Source of the DNA: Candidatus Colimorpha enterica
GTDB lineage: Bacteria; Bacillota; Clostridia; Oscillospirales; CAG-272
Direction: 5' to 3'
Length of the DNA: 8,315 nt
NCBI GenBank assembly: GCA_018065475.1
Contig: JAGHTD010000057.1
Location: 1-8,315 of the forward strand
Part shown: in pieces, positions 1 to 4,772 of the stretch
How positions within the stretch are numbered: the first letter of the stretch is position 1
How the letters are laid out: each line of letters starts with the position of its first letter
Made by a program: the position numbers and the translations under genes
The notes under the pieces: generated by a model
Seen by the model: only the letters and a program-made list of their open reading frames with translations
The model's database searches: none
What the model was told of the DNA's origin: nothing

Positions 1-200
1 ATGCAGTTGGACTGCCCGGTGAGCAGTATGACGTGTGCGGTCCTTCCGCCTCCGTCCTCAAGCCCGGAGCAGGGCTCGAAGTTTGTGTCCATCCCGATGT
101 CGTAGTTGACATCCTCCGGCTCCTTATTGCAGGAGAAAAGAAGACACAGCGATGCCGCGGACAGGAATAACGCAAGTGCTTTTTTTATATTTTTATTCAC
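1..200 (-). CDS. Putative secreted lipoprotein, sialate O-acetylesterase/SGNH-like (partial, C-terminus beyond window)
   Basis: Sixty-six codons are visible from a GTG start at 198-200, preceded by a GAGG ribosome binding site at 206-209 with 5-nt spacing. The protein opens with a Lys-rich n-region (VNKNIKK), a hydrophobic stretch to about residue 22, and a lipobox LFSC with the lipidated Cys at residue 24, so it should be an exported lipoprotein anchored on the outer face of the membrane. After a short acidic linker it reaches VILLTGQSNC at residues 57-66. A hydrophobic strand followed by GQSN is the nucleophile block of the SASA/carbohydrate-esterase-6 branch of SGNH hydrolases, where the Ser is catalytic. 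The role would be removing acetyl groups from sugars outside the cell. The lipoprotein signal is clear. The esterase call rests on one motif at the window edge, so another SGNH-type hydrolase is possible. Confidence 0.6.
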   Translation of the reverse strand, partial: MNKNIKKALALFLSAASLCLLFSCNKEPEDVNYDIGMDTNFEPCSGLEDGGGRTAHVILLTGQSNC

Positions 201-230
201 GGTTTCCTCGTAAGGATAAGATTTGAGAGT

Positions 231-259
231 ATTATATCATAATGAATGGAAAATGTCAA
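231..259 (-). promoter_or_regulatory. Consensus sigma-70 promoter for the lipoprotein gene
   Basis: On the minus strand a perfect TTGACA (254-259) and a perfect TATAAT (231-236) are separated by exactly 17 bp. Transcription would start near 224, leaving a short leader before the GTG at 200. The perfect match suggests strong basal transcription. No clear operator palindrome overlaps it. Confidence 0.85.
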
Positions 260-365
260 ATGTTTGCGCGAAAAAAATGATTTTTCTCGTATTGCGACGG
301 AAAAGCGTCAAAAAACGGCGGCAAATGGCGTTACCCGTGTGTAGGAAAAAGACGATGAATCGCCC

Positions 366-390
366 GTAGGGGAGCGCCTTGGTGCTCCCG
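366..390 (+). repeat. 25-bp hairpin-like intergenic repeat, copy 1
   Basis: This unit begins GTAGGGGAG and ends GCTCCCG. It contains its own inverted repeat (GGGAGC ... GCTCCC, arms of 6 bp). It matches the reverse complement of the unit at 450-474 at 21 of 25 positions by my alignment. It lies in a gene-free stretch between the lipoprotein promoter and the birA terminator. It resembles dispersed GC-rich intergenic repeats of Clostridia, but copy number cannot be judged from this window. Confidence 0.5.
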
Positions 391-449
391 CTTGCAAAAT
401 AGCGGTAATTGCTTTGTGTCAAACAGAATGAAAAACGTCAGCCACCTAT

Positions 450-474
450 CGGGAGAAACAAGCCCCTCCCCTAC
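450..474 (-). repeat. 25-bp hairpin-like intergenic repeat, copy 2 (inverted)
   Basis: This is the inverted partner of 366-390. Read on the minus strand it also begins GTAGGGGAG and ends CTCCCG, with 5-bp internal arms (GGGAG/CTCCC). The two copies face each other across 59 bp of AT-richer sequence, like the ends of a small non-autonomous element. No open reading frame of substance lies between them and no target-site duplication was evident. Confidence 0.5.
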
Positions 475-525
475 TCCTGTATAGAACAATCTGCTCATCA
501 CGGGAAGGACGACCGGCTTTCCATC

Positions 526-553
526 AAAAAAAGAACGCCGGGCGTTCTTTTTT
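526..553. terminator. Rho-independent terminator of birA (bidirectional in form)
   Basis: An 8-bp stem (531-538 with 542-549) closes a 3-nt loop and is flanked by an A-run (526-532) and a T-run (548-553), so it can work on either strand. It lies about 10 nt past the birA stop codon, giving a 7-T tract on the minus strand. No plus-strand gene ends here, so it most likely serves birA. Confidence 0.85.
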
Positions 554-562
554 CATATACTG

Positions 563-1225
563 TCAGAACTTCACGATCGACACTTCACCGCTGCGGAGGA
601 TCTCTGTGCCGAATGGCGTATCGACTATAAGCCCGCAGGCGTCGTCGATCCCGGTGACTTTTCCGCTTTTGGTTTCGCCGTTTACGGTATAGACGATGTC
701 AAGCCCCGGGAGGAGCGAGCGGCGGCGGTATTCTTCGATCGAAAATGACGAACGAAGAAGCTCCCCGGCGATCTGAACGCCGATCTCTCTCGGCGAAACG
801 GGAAGCGAAACGCTCCCGGCCTTGTTTTTAAGCTCGTCTGGAAACTCACTTTTTCCGCAGTTGATCCCCACGCCGACGATAACGCGATCCCCGACGCGCT
901 CGGCGAGTATCCCGCATATCTTCCTTTTATCAATATATACGTCGTTCACCCACTTGATCTTCGGCTCAAGTCCGTATTTTTCAAGCACGGTGCAGACGTC
1001 GAGCGCCGCCTTCGAGGTGAGAAACGTGATCTCTGACGGCGAGAAGCAGACGGTCATGAAAAGCCCGCCTTCCTGCGAGAAGAAAGTCTTGCCGAGGCGG
1101 CCTCTGCCGGAGGTCTGCCTGTCGGCGATGATGACGAAATCGCCGCTCTCTCCCTGCTCTATAAGCCGCCTTGCCTCGGCGTTCGTCGAGTCCGCAGACT
1201 CCAAAAAAACGTATTTTTCCGACAT
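563..1225 (-). CDS. birA: Biotin--[biotin carboxyl-carrier protein] ligase, monofunctional
   Basis: This enzyme activates biotin with ATP to biotinyl-AMP and transfers it to a lysine on biotin carrier domains in the cytoplasm. The 220-residue protein has the family motifs in order: STNAEA (13-18), the biotin/adenylate loop GRGRLGK (40-46), S-x-x-GG (50-54), KWVND (91-95, with Lys91 the equivalent of the catalytic Lys of KWPND), ICGILAE (103-109) and GVGIN (118-122). A small beta-rich C-terminal domain follows (about 175-220). The N-terminal helix-turn-helix of bifunctional BirA repressors is absent, so it should not itself repress transcription. I chose the ATG at 1223-1225 because AAAGGTGA (1231-1238) is placed properly for it. 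The in-frame GTG three codons upstream lies inside that ribosome binding site. The gene is divergent from the operon encoding a biotin carrier, its likely substrate. Confidence 0.95.
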   Translation of the reverse strand: MSEKYVFLESADSTNAEARRLIEQGESGDFVIIADRQTSGRGRLGKTFFSQEGGLFMTVCFSPSEITFLTSKAALDVCTVLEKYGLEPKIKWVNDVYIDKRKICGILAERVGDRVIVGVGINCGKSEFPDELKNKAGSVSLPVSPREIGVQIAGELLRSSFSIEEYRRRSLLPGLDIVYTVNGETKSGKVTGIDDACGLIVDTPFGTEILRSGEVSIVKF

Positions 1226-1230
1226 AAAAA

Positions 1231-1238
1231 TCACCTTT
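1231..1238 (-). promoter_or_regulatory. birA ribosome binding site that fixes the start codon
   Basis: AAAGGTGA on the minus strand is followed by five T residues and then ATG at 1223-1225. The alternative GTG start (1232-1234) is part of this element and would have no site of its own, so the shorter 220-residue protein is preferred. Confidence 0.75.
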
Positions 1239-1253
1239 TGTTAAACTGAAAAG

Positions 1254-1282
1254 ATTTTAACATATTTTGCCGTTAAAATCAA
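1254..1282 (-). promoter_or_regulatory. birA promoter
   Basis: On the minus strand TTGATT (1277-1282) and TAAAAT (1254-1259) are 17 bp apart, a good SigA-type promoter driving birA with a leader of about 20-25 nt. The -35 box is part of the inverted repeat at 1279-1295, and the -10 box overlaps a second inverted repeat at 1240-1261. Confidence 0.7.
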
Positions 1283-1295
1283 GTTTTTTACTTGA
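1279..1295. promoter_or_regulatory. Candidate operator: inverted repeat between divergent birA and decarboxylase promoters
   Basis: TCAAGT (1279-1284) and ACTTGA (1290-1295) are perfect 6-bp arms around five T residues. The symmetry extends outward as A-run/T-run with one mismatch. It overlaps both -35 boxes, so a protein bound here could block both promoters. Part of the symmetry comes from having TTGA on both strands as -35 elements, so it may be incidental. I do not recognise it as a known biotin or fatty-acid regulator site. Confidence 0.4.
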
Positions 1296-1320
1296 CTTTT
1301 TTTAATATTATGGTTATAAT
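1292..1320 (+). promoter_or_regulatory. Promoter of the sodium-pump decarboxylase operon
   Basis: TTGACT (1292-1297) and TATAAT (1315-1320) are separated by 17 bp. A second TATAAT at 1322-1327 lies 24 bp from the -35 box, too far to share it well. Transcription would begin near 1327, giving a leader of roughly 35 nt to the ATG at 1363 with AGGTGA at 1351-1356. Confidence 0.8.
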
Positions 1321-1362
1321 ATATAATGTGAAATATGTGGCTGTTTAGAAAGGTGACTAAAA

Positions 1363-1638
1363 ATGGCTAAAGAAATATTGGTAACAGTAGGTCTCGGACT
1401 CGGCACGGTCGCGTTTACGCTCGTCATGCTTATCCTGATCATCATGCTCATGCACGCGGTGATCTCGGCGTTCACAAAGAACGAAAAAAGCGCTCCCGAA
1501 AAGCCCGTTCAGGTCGTAAACAACGATGCCGATGACATCGATCACGGCACGCTCGTCGCGGTGGCTTCCGCCGCGATCGCCGAAACTCTCGGAAAAGACG
1601 TATCGGCAATCAGAATCAAGTCTATAAAAAAACTTTGA
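1363..1638 (+). CDS. oadG: Sodium-pump decarboxylase gamma subunit, OadG-type membrane anchor
   Basis: This 91-residue protein has the usual gamma-subunit plan. One long hydrophobic helix (about residues 5-37) contains glycines near its start (VGLGLG). A charged, flexible middle (40-60) follows. It ends with a short amphipathic segment, TLVAVASAAIAETLG (63-77), then IRIKSIKKL. The pattern of Leu-Val-Ala-Val-x-x-Ala-Ala-Ile-Ala and a basic end after Arg-Ile-x-Ser-Ile is characteristic of OadG/MmdD-type subunits. In studied decarboxylases this subunit joins the membrane beta subunit to the soluble carboxyltransferase. It is the first gene of the operon, with AGGTGA six nucleotides before the ATG, and its TGA is followed closely by the carrier gene. 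Because such subunits are short and diverged, the assignment leans on both pattern and neighbours. Confidence 0.85.
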   Translation: MAKEILVTVGLGLGTVAFTLVMLILIIMLMHAVISAFTKNEKSAPEKPVQVVNNDADDIDHGTLVAVASAAIAETLGKDVSAIRIKSIKKL

Positions 1639-1646
1639 GGTGTGAT

Positions 1647-1979
1647 ATGAAACAGTACAAAATCATTGTCAACGGAACAGAATATGAGGTCGCTATCGAA
1701 GAGATAGACGCCTCCGAAGTAGAAGCGGCAACTCCCGCCGCAGCCCCCAAGGCGGCAGTGCCCGCAGGCGGCGAAAAGGTCACGGCCCCAATCCCCGGCA
1801 ACATCCTTTCTTTTAAGGTTGCCGACGGTGCGTCCGTCAAGGCAGGCGACGTAGTCGCTATCCTCGAAGCTATGAAAATGGAAAACGAGATCCTCGCTCC
1901 CTGCGACGGCAAGGTACATTTTGCAGTCGCATCCGGCGCAACGGTCGCGACCGGCGACCTCATCTTTACGGTGAACTAA
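1647..1979 (+). CDS. Biotin carrier protein of the sodium-pump decarboxylase (stand-alone biotinyl domain)
   Basis: This 110-residue protein carries the mobile biotin that takes CO2 from the carboxyltransferase to the membrane beta subunit. Residues 1-27 form a short beta-rich start (KQYKIIVNGTEYEV), 28-41 are an Ala/Pro-rich swinging linker, and 44-110 are a complete biotinyl domain with EAMKMEN at 74-80, making Lys77 the biotinylation site. Typical flanking motifs are present: API-PG before it (47-51) and ATVATGDLIF after. I chose the ATG at 1647, preceded by GAGG at 1637-1640 with 6-nt spacing. The upstream TTG at 1635 overlaps the preceding stop codon and lacks a site. The gene is equivalent to gcdC/mmdC-type carriers and supplies the domain missing from the downstream alpha subunit. 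The divergent BirA is its likely modifying enzyme. Confidence 0.95.
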   Translation: MKQYKIIVNGTEYEVAIEEIDASEVEAATPAAAPKAAVPAGGEKVTAPIPGNILSFKVADGASVKAGDVVAILEAMKMENEILAPCDGKVHFAVASGATVATGDLIFTVN

Positions 1980-3176
1980 ATGGAAGCTCTGAAAACCCTT
2001 CTCCGGAACACGGGCTTCTATACGGCAGTCGCTACGCCCGACATCTGGAAAAACCTCATTATGATAGCTGTCGGCTGTTTCCTCTGCTTCCTTGCGATAA
2101 AGAAGCAGTATGAGCCGCTCCTTCTCCTTCCGATCGCGTTCGGAATGATCCTTTCAAACCTTCCCGGTGCGGGAATGTTCCACTCCGAGATATTTGCCGG
2201 CGGTCACGTCGATTGGAGCGTATTCGCAAGCGGCGGATTCGGACTCCTTGACGTCCTTTACCTCGGCGTAAAGCTCGGCGTTTACCCCTGCCTTATCTTC
2301 ATCGGCGTCGGTGCTATGACCGACTTCGGTCCGCTGATCGCAAGTCCCGTCTCCCTTCTTCTCGGTGCTGCCGCTCAGCTCGGTATCTTCGTCACCTTCA
2401 CGGCGGCAAGACTTCTTCCCGTCGTTGACTTCACCTTCAAGCAGGCGGCTTCGATAGGTATCATCGGCGGTGCCGACGGTCCTACTGCCATTTATACGAC
2501 CTCCCTCCTCGCTCCCGAGCTTCTCGGTCCGATCGCGGTAGCGGCGTATTCCTATATGGCTCTTGTCCCCGTCATCCAGCCCCCGATCATGCGCGCTCTC
2601 ACCACAAAGAAAGCGCGTCTCATCGAGATGAAGACGCCCCGTACGGTCACAAAGACCGAGAAGATCATCTTCCCGATCGTCGTCACCATCTTCGTTTCAA
2701 TGCTCGTTCCCGACGCGGCTCCTCTCGTAGGATGCCTTATGCTCGGCAACCTCTTCACCGAGTGCGGAGTCACCGAGCGTCTCTCCAAGACCGTTCAGAA
2801 TGAGCTCTGCAACATCGTCACGATTTTCCTCGGCGTTTCGGTAGGTGCTACCGCGACCGGTGCAACCTTCCTCAACCTCAAGACGATCCTCATCATCGTC
2901 CTCGGCGTTGTTGCCTTCGGTATGGGAAGTGCCGGCGGCGTGCTTCTTGCAAAGTTCCTCAACCTCTTCCTCAAGGAAGGCCACAAGATTAATCCTCTCA
3001 TCGGCTCGGCAGGCGTTTCCGCCGTTCCTATGGCGGCAAGAGTATCCCAGGTCGAAGGTCAGAGAGAAAACCCGAGAAACTTCCTTCTTATGAACGCTAT
3101 GGGCCCCAACGTCGCAGGCGTTATCGGCTCGGCAGTAGCGGCAGGCGTGCTTATCGCCCTTGCTCAGCTTTTCTAA
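1980..3176 (+). CDS. oadB: Sodium-translocating decarboxylase beta subunit, carboxybiotin decarboxylase
   Basis: This 398-residue polytopic membrane protein decarboxylates carboxybiotin and couples it to export of Na+. It has many hydrophobic segments and the signature motifs of the family. These are GFGLLDVLYLG (87-96) with GVGAMTDFGPL (109-119), GGADGPTAIY (163-172) with Asp166 matching the aspartate essential for Na+/H+ handling in OadB, NPLIGSAGVSAVP (338-350), and MGPNVAGVIGS (374-384). Length is normal for OadB/MmdB/GcdB. Its ATG directly follows the TAA of the carrier gene (TAAATG), with GGTGA at 1970-1974 inside the end of that gene, so translation is probably coupled. Beta subunits are much alike across oxaloacetate, methylmalonyl-CoA and glutaconyl-CoA pumps, so this gene does not define the substrate. 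The downstream alpha subunit does. Confidence 0.95.
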   Translation: MEALKTLLRNTGFYTAVATPDIWKNLIMIAVGCFLCFLAIKKQYEPLLLLPIAFGMILSNLPGAGMFHSEIFAGGHVDWSVFASGGFGLLDVLYLGVKLGVYPCLIFIGVGAMTDFGPLIASPVSLLLGAAAQLGIFVTFTAARLLPVVDFTFKQAASIGIIGGADGPTAIYTTSLLAPELLGPIAVAAYSYMALVPVIQPPIMRALTTKKARLIEMKTPRTVTKTEKIIFPIVVTIFVSMLVPDAAPLVGCLMLGNLFTECGVTERLSKTVQNELCNIVTIFLGVSVGATATGATFLNLKTILIIVLGVVAFGMGSAGGVLLAKFLNLFLKEGHKINPLIGSAGVSAVPMAARVSQVEGQRENPRNFLLMNAMGPNVAGVIGSAVAAGVLIALAQLF

Positions 3177-3185
3177 GGTGATATA

Positions 3186-4628
3186 ATGAACAAGCTATTT
3201 ATTACAGATACGATACTCCGTGACGCGCATCAGTCACAGGCGGCAACGAGAATGAAACTCTCGGATATGCTTCCCGCCTGCGAAAAGCTCGACAAGGTCG
3301 GCTACTGGTCACTCGAATGCTGGGGCGGCGCAACCTACGATTCCTGCCTCCGCTTCCTCGATGAAGATCCCTGGTACCGCCTCCGCGCGCTCAGAGAAGC
3401 GCTTCCCAACACGAAGCTCCAGATGCTTCTCCGCGGTCAGAACCTTCTCGGCTACCGCAACTACGCGGACGACGTCGTCGAAGAGTTCGTTTTCAAGTCG
3501 ATAGAAAACGGTATCGACGTCATCAGAATGTTCGACGCCCTTAACGACGTCAGAAACCTGAAGACCTGCATGAACGCCATCCACAAGATGCAGATCACTC
3601 ACCCCTCCGCTATCTGCGAGGCGGCGATCTCCTATACGAAGAGCCCCGTCCATTCGGAGGACTACTTCGTCGATCTCGCCCTCCAGTATCAGAAGGAAGG
3701 CGCGGACACGATCTGCATTAAGGATATGGCAAACCTGCTACTCCCGATGGACGCTTACAGTCTCGTTAAGAAGCTGAAGCAGGCGCTCGATATTCCCGTT
3801 CATCTCCACACCCACAACACGACCGGAACCGGCGATATGGTCAACCTTATGGCGTCCCAGGCGGGCGTTGATATCGTCGATACAGCCCTTTCGCCTATGG
3901 CAAACGGCACTTCACAGCCGGCTACCGAGTCGCTCGTCGCTTCCCTCCAAGGGACAGAGCGCGACACCGGTCTTGATATAGGTCTCCTTTCCGACATCGC
4001 AAAGCATTTCGGCAAGGTCGTCGCAAAGATGAAGGAAGACGGGCTTATCAACCCCAAGGTCTATGCGGTTGACGTCAACACGCTGCTTTACCAGGTCCCG
4101 GGCGGAATGCTCTCCAACCTTATGAAACAGCTTAAGGACGCAGGCCGTGAAGAGCTTCTCCCCGACGTCCTCGCAGAGGTGCCGAGGGTAAGAAAAGACT
4201 TCGGTTATCCTCCCCTCGTAACTCCCACGTCGCAGATCGTCGGCACCCAGGCGGTGCTCAACGTCATGGCGGGCGAGAGATACAAGATGTTCACCAACGA
4301 GTCGAAGGGCGTGCTTGCGGGCAAGTACGGCAAGCTCCCCGGTGAGGTCAATGAGGAGATCAGAAAGAAGGCAATAGGCGACGAACAGCCGCTTACCTGC
4401 CGTCCCGCAGACCTCATAGCTCCCGAGCTTGACAAGCTGAGAGCAGAGATCGGCGACAAGGCGAAGACGGAGGAAGACGTCCTCTCCTACGCTATGTTCC
4501 CGCAGGTCTATCTCAAGTTTGTCGAAAAGAAGTCCGCTCCCGCAGTCGAGGTCAAAGCCGAGACGAAGGAAGAGAAGAAGGACGACAACGCAGTCCGCGT
4601 CTTCTACGTTGACGATTGCTCAAAATAA
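3186..4628 (+). CDS. oadA: Oxaloacetate decarboxylase alpha subunit (carboxyltransferase), lacking a biotin domain
   Basis: This 480-residue cytoplasmic protein would transfer the carboxyl group of oxaloacetate to the biotin carrier. It is a TIM-barrel carboxyltransferase of the OadA/pyruvate carboxylase/transcarboxylase 5S type. It has TDTILRDAHQS (7-17, Asp13 a metal ligand), MFDALNDVRN (115-124), ICIKDMA (176-182, Lys179 matching the carbamylated active-site lysine), HLHTHNTTG (206-214, with His208 and His210 metal ligands) and DTALSPMANGTSQPATE (232-248). The conserved alpha-helical C-terminal region ends near residue 445. A charged Lys/Glu/Ala linker follows, and the protein stops at VRVFYVDDCSK (470-480), where OadA of Klebsiella continues into a biotinyl domain. 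AAGGTGA (3175-3181) precedes the ATG, 9 nt after oadB. A pyruvate-carboxylase or transcarboxylase partner role is less likely beside oadB and oadG. Confidence 0.92.
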   Translation: MNKLFITDTILRDAHQSQAATRMKLSDMLPACEKLDKVGYWSLECWGGATYDSCLRFLDEDPWYRLRALREALPNTKLQMLLRGQNLLGYRNYADDVVEEFVFKSIENGIDVIRMFDALNDVRNLKTCMNAIHKMQITHPSAICEAAISYTKSPVHSEDYFVDLALQYQKEGADTICIKDMANLLLPMDAYSLVKKLKQALDIPVHLHTHNTTGTGDMVNLMASQAGVDIVDTALSPMANGTSQPATESLVASLQGTERDTGLDIGLLSDIAKHFGKVVAKMKEDGLINPKVYAVDVNTLLYQVPGGMLSNLMKQLKDAGREELLPDVLAEVPRVRKDFGYPPLVTPTSQIVGTQAVLNVMAGERYKMFTNESKGVLAGKYGKLPGEVNEEIRKKAIGDEQPLTCRPADLIAPELDKLRAEIGDKAKTEEDVLSYAMFPQVYLKFVEKKSAPAVEVKAETKEEKKDDNAVRVFYVDDCSK

Positions 4629-4638
4629 TACAGAAACC

Positions 4639-4669
4639 AAAACGGTCTCCGAAATGGAGACCGTTTTTT
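4639..4669 (+). terminator. Rho-independent terminator of the decarboxylase operon
   Basis: A 12-bp perfect stem (4639-4650 with 4656-4667) and a 5-nt loop end in a run of six T residues (4664-4669), 10 nt past the alpha-subunit stop. It should insulate the next gene, which has its own promoter 40 bp further on. Confidence 0.92.
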
Positions 4670-4705
4670 GAACTATAAAAAAGATTTATAAATAATTTAG
4701 AAAAG

Positions 4706-4723
4706 TATTGACAAATATCAATA
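4706..4723. promoter_or_regulatory. Small inverted repeat over the -35 box of the recombinase-like gene
   Basis: TATTGA (4706-4711) and TCAATA (4718-4723) form perfect 6-bp arms with a 6-bp spacer and cover the TTGACA element. It could be a repressor site, perhaps for the encoded protein itself, but arms this short can arise by chance in AT-rich DNA. Confidence 0.3.
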
Positions 4724-4736
4724 AATGTGTTATACT
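4708..4736 (+). promoter_or_regulatory. Promoter of the recombinase-like gene
   Basis: A perfect TTGACA (4708-4713) and TATACT (4731-4736) are separated by 17 bp, with a predicted start near 4743. The upstream in-frame ATG at 4725 lies inside this promoter and would not be on the transcript. This supports the start codon at 4773. Confidence 0.85.
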
Positions 4737-4772
4737 GTATCAGTAGAAAAAAACGAAAGAGAGAAAACAACT

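Noticed and set aside
237..422. 61-codon minus-strand open frame in the left intergenic region
   Set aside because: It runs through the first 25-bp repeat and into the promoter at 231-259, has no ribosome binding site and shows no recognisable protein pattern.
409..630. 73-codon plus-strand open frame
   Set aside because: It crosses the second repeat, the birA terminator and the end of birA. The translation is low-complexity Arg/Ser-rich and has no ribosome binding site.
822..1244. 140-codon plus-strand open frame opposite birA
   Set aside because: It is antisense to a gene with clear family motifs. The Ser/Pro-rich translation is a typical shadow of GC-rich coding sequence.
1542..1963. Minus-strand open frames opposite the biotin carrier gene
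   Set aside because: The plus strand encodes an unmistakable biotinyl domain with EAMKMEN. The antisense products show no motif or start signal.
4590..4640. Possible frameshift that cut a biotin domain off the alpha subunit
   Set aside because: The terminator follows the stop by 10 nt, so there is no room for a lost biotinyl domain in any frame. The carrier is encoded separately and intact.
4725..4772. Sixteen-residue N-terminal extension of the recombinase-like protein
   Set aside because: The ATG at 4725 lies inside the promoter (between -35 and -10), upstream of the predicted transcript start.
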